Below, piece by piece: positions 9,072 to 16,670 of a stretch of 35,557 nt of DNA (its first letter is position 1; each line of letters opens with the position of its first letter). The notes below the pieces were generated by a model. That model made no database searches. It was given only the letters and a program-made list of their open reading frames with translations, and had not been told where the DNA came from. The stretch lies in the NCBI GenBank assembly GCA_019322815.1, contig JAHWIB010000008.1:1-35557 (forward strand). Direction: 5' to 3'. Origin of the DNA: Candidatus Woesearchaeota archaeon (GTDB lineage: Archaea > Nanobdellota > Nanobdellia > Woesearchaeales > WJKL01). A program made the translations under genes and the position numbers.

Positions 9072-10103
9072 TTAATTATTTCCATTTTTTACAAGTTCAT
9101 CAAGAAGCTCATTAATATCCAAAGAAACAGCAGCTATTCTTTTATCAGCAGCTCCATAATAAATATAAAGTTTATTTCCAAAAATAGCTGTTCCTGATGG
9201 AAATACAACATTATCTACATCTCCTTTTTTCTCCCATTCTTTTTCCGGGCTGAATAAAGGATCGCAAAGCCTTCCAATTATTTTAGTAGGATCTTTTTTA
9301 TCCAATAAAGCAGCTCCTGCTCTATAGATTCTTCCTTCTGGAGAGTTTTCAATAGCATGATAAATCATTAGCCATCCTTTTTTAGTTTCAACAGGAGGAG
9401 CTCCTGCTCCTAATGCTCTTGATTCAAACCAATGCCTTTTATCAAGAACAATAAAATCTGAAAGATTTTTAAAATGTTCTTCCCAATATTCATGTGTCAA
9501 TTCTTTGAAATCCTTGAAATAGATTAAATGTATATTTGGAAGAACTCTATGCAGCATTGCAAACTTTCCATTTATCTTTTTTGGAAATAATACAGCATCT
9601 TTGCCCCATACATATACAGTATCAGCTGTATCTTTCTCGCTCTTATTATAAATATCAAAATTAAAATATCCATCAGGCATATCTAATTTCATAAACATCT
9701 TTTTGATTGCAGCATAAGACAAGAAAGAAGATATCTCTCCTTTTTTACTCCATGTCTTCAGATCCTTGCTTACTGCATATGCAGTTGAAACATTCTTATT
9801 ATCATAAGCCATATAAGTCATATAATATGTTCCATCAATCTTAACAACTCTTGGATCCTCAACACCATGTATCTCGTAAGGAAATTCTGGCTTTAATATT
9901 GGTTTTTTTGCCCTTTCTATAACATTCAAAGGCCCGTCTAGTTTAGCATAGCCAATGCTTGAATAATTTCCTTGTTTAACAGCTCTGTAGAACATATGCA
10001 CTGTGTTTCCTATTTTGACAGTTGCTGGATTTAGAACAGCCTGGTTTTCAAAGTTTAATTTACTAGCTTCTAGAATTATACCTTCTTTTTTAACTTCTAC
10101 CAT
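9072..10103 (-). CDS. GH130 family glycoside phosphorylase/hydrolase (first)
   Basis: A 343-residue five-bladed beta-propeller protein of the GH130 type. It shows FYRAVK, HGVEDPRVVKIDGTYYMTY, VLFPKKINGKFAMLHR, LGAGAPPVETKKGWLMIYHA and VDNVVFPSGTAI. Characterised GH130 enzymes act on beta-mannosides, often by phosphorolysis, and the conserved GVEDPR motif is intact. Next to the GT4 fusion it likely handles the same glycan. Phosphorylase versus hydrolase cannot be decided from sequence alone. Confidence 0.88.
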   Translation of the reverse strand: MVEVKKEGIILEASKLNFENQAVLNPATVKIGNTVHMFYRAVKQGNYSSIGYAKLDGPLNVIERAKKPILKPEFPYEIHGVEDPRVVKIDGTYYMTYMAYDNKNVSTAYAVSKDLKTWSKKGEISSFLSYAAIKKMFMKLDMPDGYFNFDIYNKSEKDTADTVYVWGKDAVLFPKKINGKFAMLHRVLPNIHLIYFKDFKELTHEYWEEHFKNLSDFIVLDKRHWFESRALGAGAPPVETKKGWLMIYHAIENSPEGRIYRAGAALLDKKDPTKIIGRLCDPLFSPEKEWEKKGDVDNVVFPSGTAIFGNKLYIYYGAADKRIAAVSLDINELLDELVKNGNN

Positions 10104-10143
10104 AATTATTATTATAAACTAATACTATATAAAATTTTCTTAG

Positions 10144-10527
10144 TCAATTTATCCAAAGCCCATGAACATTGCACAATTCTCTTGCTTTTATCCCTTCTGC
10201 ATCTTTCAGGCAGAATTCTGCTTTTGGCTCATCTCCTGGAAATAATCTTTTTTCAGCAATTACTTTTTCATCTTTAAGGATCTGGATTAGCTCAATGAAA
10301 TGATTTTCTTCCATTGGATGTGGAACAGAGCCTATCTTAACTGCCACCTTGTCTTCATATATCTCAACTACAGGAACATGCTTTTCTTTTCCTTCCTGCT
10401 TAGCTGTCTTTTCTTCTAATAATTTCATCGGCTGACCGCAGCAGACCAATTCTCCTTTATTAGCTTCAATAACAGAAACAACATTTCCGCAGATTTCACA
10501 TTTATAAATTCCATTTTGTTCTGCCAT
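10144..10527 (-). CDS. dfx: Desulfoferrodoxin / superoxide reductase
   Basis: The start is set at the ATG giving MAEQNGIYKCE, preceded by GGTGG; a longer frame would run into the rubrerythrin gene. The N-terminal YKCEICGN...CCGQPM is the desulforedoxin-like iron site. The C-terminal part carries the superoxide reductase ligands: EKHVPV, SVPHPMEENHFIE and CNVHGLW. It reduces superoxide to peroxide in anaerobes. It sits downstream of rubrerythrin, forming an oxidative-stress pair. Confidence 0.93.
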   Translation of the reverse strand: MAEQNGIYKCEICGNVVSVIEANKGELVCCGQPMKLLEEKTAKQEGKEKHVPVVEIYEDKVAVKIGSVPHPMEENHFIELIQILKDEKVIAEKRLFPGDEPKAEFCLKDAEGIKARELCNVHGLWIN

Positions 10528-10538
10528 TTTTCCACCTC

Positions 10539-11084
10539 TTATTTGCAGGATTCGCATCCTTCTTCAAAGCACATGCACTCAGGCTCATAATATTCTCTTG
10601 GATGCTTGCATGAAGGGCATTTTTCAGGAGGCTCTTTTCCTTTATAAATATAGCCGCATTTGCTGCATTTCCATCTTATTGGATTGTCTCTTTTGAAAAC
10701 CTTTCCTTCTTTAACCATCTCTAAGAGTTTTTCATATCTTTTGGCATGATGCGCTTCAACTTCTGCAATCTCTTTGAACAGCTTTGCAGCTTCTTTATTG
10801 CCTTCTTCCTCTGCCTGTTTTGCAAATTCAGGATACATCTCTGTTGTTTCATATATCTCTCCTTCAAGAGCTGCTTTTATGTTTGCAGCTGTATTTCCTA
10901 TTCCTTTTAATAATTTAAATTCATCTTTAGCATGCTGTTTTTCGTTCTCAGCAGTTTCTTCAAAGATTTTAGCAATATAATGAAAACCTTCTTTTCTTGC
11001 AATTTTTGCAAAATATGTATATTTATTTCTTGCCTGGCTTTCTCCAGCAAAGGCAGCTTTTAGATTTTCTTTTGTTTTTGACAT
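10539..11084 (-). CDS. rbr: Rubrerythrin
   Basis: A 181-residue protein. The N-terminal ferritin-like four-helix domain has the di-iron E-x-x-H pairs (AGESQARNKY, ETAENEKQHA, AEVEAHHAKR). The C-terminal rubredoxin domain is CSKCGYIYKG...CPSCKHP. An extra cysteine-rich tail (ECMCFEEGCESCK) is unusual and may bind a metal. It reduces hydrogen peroxide, with electrons passed through rubredoxin or ferredoxin. Confidence 0.93.
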   Translation of the reverse strand: MSKTKENLKAAFAGESQARNKYTYFAKIARKEGFHYIAKIFEETAENEKQHAKDEFKLLKGIGNTAANIKAALEGEIYETTEMYPEFAKQAEEEGNKEAAKLFKEIAEVEAHHAKRYEKLLEMVKEGKVFKRDNPIRWKCSKCGYIYKGKEPPEKCPSCKHPREYYEPECMCFEEGCESCK

Positions 11085-11093
11085 TTTTCCACC

Positions 11094-11285
11094 TCATTCG
11101 CTTAGATCACAAATATTATTATTGTTTCTGTCAATATATTTTGCACAGGATCCTGGATATTCATCATTTACTAATCCTATTGGACATTGTGTCTTAATTG
11201 TAGATCCTATACTATCAGTTTGAGTGCATCCTACTAAAAATAATATTGACACTAGCAATATAATTAAGATTATTCTTTTTATCAT
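11094..11285 (-). CDS. Small predicted lipoprotein
   Basis: 63 residues: a basic-hydrophobic signal (MIKRIILIILLVSILFLVGC) ending in a lipobox-like LVGC, then a short polar domain with cysteines and an Asp/Asn-rich tail (DRNNNNICDLSE) resembling a calcium-binding loop. It lies directly upstream of rubrerythrin. With an Lgt homologue encoded at 23694-24473, lipidation is plausible. Function unknown. Confidence 0.6.
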   Translation of the reverse strand: MIKRIILIILLVSILFLVGCTQTDSIGSTIKTQCPIGLVNDEYPGSCAKYIDRNNNNICDLSE

Positions 11286-11341
11286 ATTATTTGTTTTTTT
11301 TGCTTTATTTTTAATATTTTTCTATTTATTATAAATATTAT

Positions 11342-11382
11342 TGCAGGCCATAGAAAAAAAGGGTGGAAAACTATGGCCTGCA
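11342..11382. terminator. Strong inverted repeat (12-bp stem), possible terminator or structured RNA
   Basis: The 12-bp arms TGCAGGCCATAG (11342-11353) and CTATGGCCTGCA (11371-11382) are perfectly complementary around a 17-nt A/G-rich loop. It lies between the lipoprotein gene and the stop of the 46-aa ORF. Both genes are on the minus strand, so it could terminate the small-ORF transcript or protect it. Structure seen; role inferred. Confidence 0.5.
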
Positions 11383-11393
11383 GAAACTGGTGT

Positions 11394-11534
11394 TTAGCTT
11401 CCGTAAAAAGTACACTTCCAAAGATCCTCTTCTATATCATCCACTATATTATGAGACTCAAATAGATCCTCAAAATTTAGTTTACCTTTTTTTACTTCCC
11501 AACATTTTCCATTATTGCATGCAACTTTTTGCAT
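11394..11534 (-). CDS. Small hypothetical protein (46 aa)
   Basis: An ATG preceded by a strong ribosome binding site (GAGGTGATTTAA) opens a 46-codon frame reading MQKVACNNGKCWEV and ending in TFYGS. It contains three cysteines and an acidic middle. It follows two other tiny frames on the same strand, each with an RBS or an overlap, so a small polycistronic unit is likely. No family recognised. Confidence 0.5.
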   Translation of the reverse strand: MQKVACNNGKCWEVKKGKLNFEDLFESHNIVDDIEEDLWKCTFYGS

Positions 11535-11546
11535 TTAAATCACCTC

Positions 11547-11630
11547 TTAATTATTAGTATGAATCTGCTCTATTCCCTCAAGACCTTTCTCAATCCTGTC
11601 CCATATATTATGGTATTTTTTCCAATTCAT
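11547..11630 (-). CDS. Tiny ORF (27 aa)
   Basis: A 27-codon frame (MNWKKYHNIWDRIEKGLEG...) with a GAGGTGG Shine-Dalgarno sequence 5 nt before the ATG. It overlaps the end of the zinc-finger ORF upstream and is followed within 15 nt by the 46-aa ORF. The RBS makes translation likely, but the product could be only a leader peptide. Confidence 0.35.
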   Translation of the reverse strand: MNWKKYHNIWDRIEKGLEGIEQIHTNN

Positions 11631-11730
11631 CTATTCCACCTCTCTTGATAAAATGGTTCATACACAGATTATCAATAACCGCAGTCTGCATGCATCTTGT
11701 TCCGCGAATTGTTTTGGCTTTGCATCTCAT
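11608..11730 (-). CDS. Small CCHC-type zinc-finger protein (40 aa)
   Basis: A 40-residue frame, MRCKAKTIRGTRCMQTAVID and onward to LCMNHF, follows the C-x(9)-C-x(9)-C-x(2)-H pattern of small 'GTRC' zinc knuckles found alone or fused to various proteins. The ATG lies about 30 nt from an AT-rich promoter-like stretch without a clear RBS, suggesting a leaderless message. It heads the small-ORF cluster. Confidence 0.5.
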   Translation of the reverse strand: MRCKAKTIRGTRCMQTAVIDNLCMNHFIKRGGIDELEKIP

Positions 11731-11817
11731 ATTATAAGGTAGTAAGTAGAAAAAATATTAATAATTAATTACTATTGTTAATAAAATATTATTAAAATTT
11801 ACCTATAATCAAAAGGA

Positions 11818-11830
11818 AATATTTATAAAT
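11818..11830 (+). promoter_or_regulatory. TATA-like box of the Lrp regulator gene
   Basis: AAATATTTATAAA lies 27-39 nt before the ATG at 11857, the expected distance for a short-leader archaeal transcript. Seen directly; use as promoter inferred. Confidence 0.5.
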
Positions 11831-11856
11831 ATCTTTAATTTCATATATATTTAATA

Positions 11857-12369
11857 ATGATAAAAGAAAAACTTAAATTAGATGATAGGGATGATATAAT
11901 CATTCAGATGCTGCAAAAGAATCCGCAGACTTCTCAGGAAGAGATAGCTAAAGTTTTAAAATTAAGTCAGCCTTCTGTATGGGCAAGAATCAGAAATCTA
12001 AAACAAAGAGGGATAATTAGCAATATTGTTGGTATGGATTTCAAAACTGTTGATTTGCATCTAGCTAAAGTTGATGTTAGCTGTACAGATACACAAGCAA
12101 TAATTGATGAATTCAAAGACTGCCCTTATTTTCTAAATGCATTGATTACTTCTGGAAGATATAATGTCTGTTTATTGTTTACAGGGACAGATCTAAAAAA
12201 TATTGAAGGAATGGTCAACCACCATCTTAGAGGAAATCCAAAAGTAAAAGACATTGAACTGAATATTGTCATTTCAACTGCAAATAATTTTGTCATGCCC
12301 TTGAATATTGATTATAACAACAAGAACCAGATGAAATGCAAAAAAGAGTGCAAGGATTGTATTGATTAA
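11857..12369 (+). CDS. Lrp/AsnC family transcriptional regulator with Cys-rich tail
   Basis: A 170-residue protein. The N-terminal winged helix (DRDDIIIQML, TSQEEIAKVLKLSQPSVWARI) is an AsnC HTH, and residues about 75-150 form the RAM-like effector domain. The last residues CKKECKDCID add a cysteine cluster that could sense metal or redox state, fitting the neighbouring rubrerythrin, superoxide reductase and ZIP genes. Convergent with the ZIP transporter, with 1 nt between the two stops. Confidence 0.85.
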   Translation: MIKEKLKLDDRDDIIIQMLQKNPQTSQEEIAKVLKLSQPSVWARIRNLKQRGIISNIVGMDFKTVDLHLAKVDVSCTDTQAIIDEFKDCPYFLNALITSGRYNVCLLFTGTDLKNIEGMVNHHLRGNPKVKDIELNIVISTANNFVMPLNIDYNNKNQMKCKKECKDCID

Positions 12370-12370
12370 T

Positions 12371-12997
12371 TTATCTTTTTTTCTTGAGTAATACTGCTTC
12401 TTCAATCACAACAAACAGCATCATGCCTGCTGCAAATGTCATGAAATATGCTTGAATAATTTCACTTAAATTAATCAATAATAAATAAGTAATCAATCCG
12501 CCGATAATAAATGATAATTGTGTTAAAAATAATGCCTTAAAAGCACTTCTTGTTTTTTTATTTATCAGATAGGGCAGAGCAACAATCCACCCTTCTGGTA
12601 TATTATGCAGTCCAATAAGTATTGCAATGATTATTCCTAAAGATGGATTGATGACATAACTGCTTCCAAATGCAAGCCCTTCTGGAAGCTCATGCATCAG
12701 CATTGCAATGAATACCAAATAACTTAATCTTCCAAGCTTGTCATTTTTGTGAGGGATTACTTTATTGATCAAAGCTATTAATCCCAGTCCTGCTGCTACA
12801 CTCAATACAACTGAATAGCTTATTGCAAATCCTTCTCTGACCAATTCAAATATTACAAGAAGCATCAGAAACATCTCAGCTAAAAGGGCATATCTGTTGT
12901 ATTTCCTAAATTTCTTAAGGATAAACCAGGCAAGAACGCCTCCAAATATCTGGAATAATGCTATTATGATTATTGTTATTATAAATCTGAGGTCCAT
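12371..12997 (-). CDS. ZIP family metal transporter
   Basis: A 208-residue membrane protein with about six hydrophobic segments. The metal-site motifs of ZIP proteins are present: HELPEGLAFG in TM4 and HNIPEGW in TM5. A loop with HKND precedes them. It probably imports zinc, iron or another divalent metal. A second ZIP protein is encoded at 15100-15843. Confidence 0.85.
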   Translation of the reverse strand: MDLRFIITIIIIALFQIFGGVLAWFILKKFRKYNRYALLAEMFLMLLVIFELVREGFAISYSVVLSVAAGLGLIALINKVIPHKNDKLGRLSYLVFIAMLMHELPEGLAFGSSYVINPSLGIIIAILIGLHNIPEGWIVALPYLINKKTRSAFKALFLTQLSFIIGGLITYLLLINLSEIIQAYFMTFAAGMMLFVVIEEAVLLKKKR

Positions 12998-13092
12998 AAA
13001 TAAATATTAATAATAAAAATATATAAATTCTTCTATAAAAATAAATTAAACAAATAACCAACAATTAAAACTTTTCTAGAAAATTGAACTAA

Positions 13093-13674
13093 TTATAATA
13101 TTCGCTTAATTGATTCAAAAAGTTCTCCTACATTGTTTTGAACGCGTTTGCAAAGCTGCTTTTCTTTTTCAGCCTGCCAGTTTATCACATGTTCTTTCCA
13201 ATTTTTGATTTTGTCTGCATGCTCTCCAAAAAAAACAGAAATCTCTTCTGAATTTACATGTTCTTTATCTTGATTCTTGATTATCATATGAGGAACTTCA
13301 TGAAGGAACTCTCTGCCCATAATAATATACGCAAGCATTGTATGATGGCCGTCAAACAATATCCATTCATTATCCTCTGTCTTGACCAGCTTGATATTAG
13401 GAAATCCGTCGCTGGAAAAGATATCTTTTCCTGATATTATATCTTTGATCATAGATTTGATCCTCTCCAAACTTTGGATCCCATCATTATTATGCAGATT
13501 GATTATGCTCTTCAAAGGAATATATTCAGCAGACTTTTTTAGAATAATTTTAGGATTAGATCTTTTCTTAAAAACCTCAACACTTTCATAGATAGAAATA
13601 TTCCTATTATGAGGAATCTCCAAAGAACAAAATTTTCCTTCTGGATAATAAGCTTCTATTTTTCTCATCAACAT
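13093..13674 (-). CDS. ParB/sulfiredoxin-like domain protein
   Basis: A 193-residue protein whose central part (IILKKSAEYIPLKSI ... WILFDGHHTMLAYIIMG) matches the ParB/Srx-like nuclease fold with a DGHHxxxA signature. The N-terminus and the coiled, charged C-terminus are unassigned. Its gene begins one base after the stop of the GH130 gene and may be co-transcribed. There is no partition partner nearby, so a role in chromosome segregation is doubtful. Confidence 0.6.
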   Translation of the reverse strand: MLMRKIEAYYPEGKFCSLEIPHNRNISIYESVEVFKKRSNPKIILKKSAEYIPLKSIINLHNNDGIQSLERIKSMIKDIISGKDIFSSDGFPNIKLVKTEDNEWILFDGHHTMLAYIIMGREFLHEVPHMIIKNQDKEHVNSEEISVFFGEHADKIKNWKEHVINWQAEKEKQLCKRVQNNVGELFESIKRIL

Positions 13675-13675
13675 A

Positions 13676-14749
13676 TTAGAAGTACTTCATATTTTTAAAT
13701 ATTTTCTTAAAACTAATCTTCTTGACACTTACAACCCTGTCTGCTCCGCCAGAATATATCAATAAATTTTCTTTATCTATATCAGGGACAGCTCCTGTTG
13801 GAAAGACAACATTATCAACAAATCCTTTTTTTTCATAGCTCTCAGAAGGCTCTATCAACGGCTTGTTTGCAGGAGTTCTTGCAATTATTTTTTCAGGATC
13901 CTTTAGATCAAGCAGCGCAGCTCCTGCATAATAACTTCTTTTCTTGTTTTTCTTTACAGCCCCATGATAAATCAAAAGCCATCCTTTATCTGTCTTTATT
14001 GGAGGAGCTCCTGCACCTATCTTGTCGCTTTCCCAAGAATTTTCTCTTGGTCTTATTATGCTCTTTTCTCTGCCCCAATAAATCAGATCAGGAGAATAAG
14101 ATATCCAGATAGATGGCCTGCTGAAAACATAAAATCCCTGGGGCCTATGCAGTGCAGCATATTTTCCTTTTATCTTTTCTGGAAACAGAACAACATCTTT
14201 GTTTGTCTCCCTGAATATAATCCCTTTTCTCTGCCATCTCTTTAAATCTTTGGATACTGCAAGTGATGTGGATATTCCTTCATTATCTGAGACAGATACA
14301 TAAGTCATCAAATATTTGCTTCCTATCTTTGTGATCCTTGGATCCTCAACACCATAATTCTCATGAGGTGGTCTGCCTGTAAAGCTTGGCTTGTCATCAA
14401 CCTCTTCAACATTAAAGCCGTCTTTACTAAGAACCACTTTTCTAAAATGTGATATATGCATAAGCCTGCATATCCCTTCTTTCAGATATACAACATTTCT
14501 GCCTTTTTTCAGTACTTTAGGCATATCTATTTTCACATAGCCCATCTTGTACTCTTTTCCTGATATTATAATAGGGCAGTGCATAGCTTTTCCGTGCATC
14601 CTTATGCCTTTTTCAGCAACTCTCACATAAAGAACAATCTTCCCATCCTTATACCTGACAGCTCCAGGATTAAATGCTCCTAAAATTTTCCAATCCTTAA
14701 AAGAAGGTTTGATATCTGAAGGTCTTACAAGAACTTTTTTTGTAATCAT
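13676..14749 (-). CDS. GH130 family glycoside phosphorylase/hydrolase (second)
   Basis: A 357-residue beta-propeller paralogue of the GH130 protein at 9072-10103. It shares FNPGAVRY, NYGVEDPRITKIGSKYLMTY, VVLFPEKIKGKYAALHRP, IGAGAPPIKTDKGWLLIYHG and VDNVVFPTGAV. It may be specific for a different linkage. Together with the GT4 fusion, the cell devotes at least three genes here to one glycan type (inference). Confidence 0.88.
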   Translation of the reverse strand: MITKKVLVRPSDIKPSFKDWKILGAFNPGAVRYKDGKIVLYVRVAEKGIRMHGKAMHCPIIISGKEYKMGYVKIDMPKVLKKGRNVVYLKEGICRLMHISHFRKVVLSKDGFNVEEVDDKPSFTGRPPHENYGVEDPRITKIGSKYLMTYVSVSDNEGISTSLAVSKDLKRWQRKGIIFRETNKDVVLFPEKIKGKYAALHRPQGFYVFSRPSIWISYSPDLIYWGREKSIIRPRENSWESDKIGAGAPPIKTDKGWLLIYHGAVKKNKKRSYYAGAALLDLKDPEKIIARTPANKPLIEPSESYEKKGFVDNVVFPTGAVPDIDKENLLIYSGGADRVVSVKKISFKKIFKNMKYF

Positions 14750-14810
14750 AATAAACTAAGAATTATCTTAAGTATTTAATATTTACTTTAATGTTAAAAA
14801 ATAAAAAAAA

Positions 14811-15095
14811 TCACTCGCCAACTTCTTCTTTAACTTCTTTTCTTCCTGCTTCCAGCTCCTTGACCTGTTCTTTATCTCTGTTCAGCAGCAATGCCTGGAA
14901 CTCTCCGGCATGTGTTTTTTCTTCTTTTGCTATGTCCAGCAGCATCTTTTTTATATTGCTATCTTGTGCTTCTGCAGCCAGCTGCTCATATAGATTAACA
15001 GCATCTAATTCTGCTATCATTCCTACTCTTAATATCTCCTGGTCTATCTTCTTTTTATCTACCTTTTTCAAATCTATTGGTATTTGAGATAACAT
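14811..15095 (-). CDS. Small ferritin-like protein
   Basis: A 94-residue, mostly helical protein with IAELDAVNLYEQLA and DIAKEEKTHAGEF, giving an E...ExxH half-site. This is the size and layout of two-helix ferritin-like proteins that dimerise to form a di-iron centre, such as encapsulated ferritins. No encapsulin is visible in the window. It probably serves iron storage or peroxide detoxification next to the ZIP transporter. Confidence 0.75.
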   Translation of the reverse strand: MLSQIPIDLKKVDKKKIDQEILRVGMIAELDAVNLYEQLAAEAQDSNIKKMLLDIAKEEKTHAGEFQALLLNRDKEQVKELEAGRKEVKEEVGE

Positions 15096-15099
15096 TTTT

Positions 15100-15843
15100 T
15101 CATCCTCCGAATATCAATTTTACTATAAACATAAAAATTATTCCAATTATGAAAAATCCATAAGATAATATTGATTTTTTTAAGTCTCGCTCTTTATGAA
15201 GCTCTGGAATCAAGTCAGATCCCGCGATATAGATAAATCCTCCTGCAGCAAATGGGATCAATAATGATGTAAATCCATTTGTAAGCGCTGAAAGGAAATA
15301 ACCAGCAACAGCTCCAATGACAGCCACCAAAGCTGACAGGAAATTATAGATCAATGCTTTTATCTTTGAAAACCCTCCATAGACTAAAACTCCAAAATCT
15401 CCTATTTCCTGGGGAACCTCATGGGATATTATTGCTATTGTTGTCACAACTCCAAATGGAATATTTACTAAAAAAGCAGCAGCTATTATTAATCCATCAA
15501 TGAAATTATGCACTCCATCTCCTATAAGGTTCATCTGCCCAAGAGTATGAACATCACATTTTCCTTTATGGCAGTGATGCCATTTAAGGACCCTTTCTAT
15601 AAGGAAAAATAGCGAGAATCCAATCAAAACCCAGAGAAAAACCACACTTAAGCTTGTTCCTTCAATAGCCTCTGGAATAAGATGGATGAATGCTCCTCCC
15701 ATCAAAGCTCCTGCAGAAAATCCTACCAATATCAATAATATTTTATTAAGAATCTTTGTTTTTATAGCAAGGCCTGCTGCTCCAACAAAAGCAATCAAGC
15801 TGACCAAGAATGTTGCTCCAATTATCCAGATTAAGACATTCAT
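15100..15843 (-). CDS. ZIP family metal transporter (ZupT-like)
   Basis: A 247-residue membrane protein with about eight hydrophobic segments. Conserved metal-binding helices are DGVHNFIDGL and SHEVPQEIGDFG. A cytoplasmic loop with HHCHKGKCDVH is His/Cys-rich, as expected for a metal-sensing ZIP loop. Its ATG overlaps the ferredoxin stop (ATGA), so the two are coupled. Confidence 0.88.
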   Translation of the reverse strand: MNVLIWIIGATFLVSLIAFVGAAGLAIKTKILNKILLILVGFSAGALMGGAFIHLIPEAIEGTSLSVVFLWVLIGFSLFFLIERVLKWHHCHKGKCDVHTLGQMNLIGDGVHNFIDGLIIAAAFLVNIPFGVVTTIAIISHEVPQEIGDFGVLVYGGFSKIKALIYNFLSALVAVIGAVAGYFLSALTNGFTSLLIPFAAGGFIYIAGSDLIPELHKERDLKKSILSYGFFIIGIIFMFIVKLIFGG

Positions 15844-16028
15844 TTTTTTGTAACTTTTATAGCTTCAACCGGACATATATCAGCTGCTTCCTGATTGCAG
15901 CCGATCTTATCAACTTCTTTTTTCTTTGCAACTGCTTTTCCTTCTTTTATATCAAAATTACTGCACTGAGCAGCGCATGCTCCGCAGCCTATGCATTTTT
16001 CTTTGTCAACTTCTATTTTGAATGCCAT
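15840..16028 (-). CDS. Small [4Fe-4S] ferredoxin
   Basis: 62 residues with CIGCGACAAQC near the N-terminus and a C-terminal ICPVEAI; the layout matches the ferredoxin at 1846-2037. It precedes the ZIP gene and follows the FTR gene, and is the natural electron donor for the ferredoxin:thioredoxin reductase. Confidence 0.88.
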   Translation of the reverse strand: MAFKIEVDKEKCIGCGACAAQCSNFDIKEGKAVAKKKEVDKIGCNQEAADICPVEAIKVTKK

Positions 16029-16043
16029 TTTTTTAAACCTCCT

Positions 16044-16313
16044 TTATTCAATTTTTACAAATAATCCGCACCAACACTGTCCTTTTTCCTTCCATGTTTT
16101 TTGTGCCTTGAAATTGCATGGGCACAATAATCCCATATCTTTATTAAAATCTCCTGTCTGTATTTGGCATGGGCAAAACTTATATCCTGTCTTCTCTTCG
16201 TTTTCCAAAACCCCTTTTAATGCAGTATCTGTATGCTCTTTGTCAGGATTTAACTTGAAATCATTATCCTCACAAAATTTTTCTAATATCTTTCTGAATT
16301 TTTCAATATCCAT
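16044..16313 (-). CDS. Ferredoxin:thioredoxin reductase catalytic (beta) subunit-like
   Basis: An 89-residue protein carrying the FTR-beta cysteine set: FCPCQIQTGD, LLCPCNF and GQCWCGLF. These bind a [4Fe-4S] cluster beside a redox-active disulfide. FTR passes electrons from ferredoxin to thioredoxin-like proteins. In archaea it usually lacks the variable subunit and sits beside rubredoxin-like proteins, as here: the gene overlaps the rubredoxin-like ORF by 1 nt and is followed by ferredoxin. Confidence 0.88.
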   Translation of the reverse strand: MDIEKFRKILEKFCEDNDFKLNPDKEHTDTALKGVLENEEKTGYKFCPCQIQTGDFNKDMGLLCPCNFKAQKTWKEKGQCWCGLFVKIE

Positions 16314-16459
16314 TATAGACCAATCACTTTTTGTGCTTCTTCTTTAGTAGCTTCAACATAAGCATCTTCTGTACTGCATGTAGGGCAGAGCTTAGGCCCT
16401 GCTATGCCATAATGGATGTCATTGCAGACATTACATCTCCAAAATTTTTTCTCAGGCAT
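16313..16459 (-). CDS. Rubredoxin-like small zinc/iron protein (48 aa)
   Basis: A 48-residue frame beginning MPEKKFWRCNVCNDIHYG, with a second pair CPTC further on. Two CxxC knuckles of this spacing are typical of rubredoxin-like or zinc-ribbon electron carriers. A ribosome binding site (GGTG) lies just upstream of the ATG, and its stop overlaps the FTR start codon by one base, so it probably works with FTR. Confidence 0.75.
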   Translation of the reverse strand: MPEKKFWRCNVCNDIHYGIAGPKLCPTCSTEDAYVEATKEEAQKVIGL

Positions 16460-16468
16460 TTTTTCACC

Positions 16469-16669
16469 TCAAATATAAGCAAGTATTGCCAGCAAAAAAT
16501 GAACTGCTGCAAAGACTATTCCTCCAATAGCCAGACCTTTGTGTATCTTTATTGGCTTATTTTTATAGCCTGTATAAGCAGCAGCTATAAATAAAATAAT
16601 TGCAATAATTCCAAGATAAACTATAAATGGAATCCCTCCTATATTATAATAAGTTATACTTTCTAGCAT
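16469..16669 (-). CDS. Small membrane protein, two TM segments
   Basis: 66 residues with two hydrophobic helices (about 13-35 and 46-66) joined by a basic loop, YKNKPIKIHKGLAIGG. The lone His in the loop region could bind haem or metal. It lies between a predicted cytochrome b5-like lipoprotein and the rubredoxin-like gene, 1 nt after the former, which suggests a membrane redox partner. No family recognised with confidence. Confidence 0.55.
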   Translation of the reverse strand: MLESITYYNIGGIPFIVYLGIIAIILFIAAAYTGYKNKPIKIHKGLAIGGIVFAAVHFLLAILAYI

Positions 16670-16670
16670 T

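Noticed and set aside
13093..13674. Chromosome partition protein ParB
   Set aside because: Only the ParB/Srx-like core is visible; there is no HTH domain and no ParA neighbour.
14811..15095. Part of an encapsulin nanocompartment operon
   Set aside because: No encapsulin shell gene in the neighbourhood, and a cargo-loading tail could not be confirmed.
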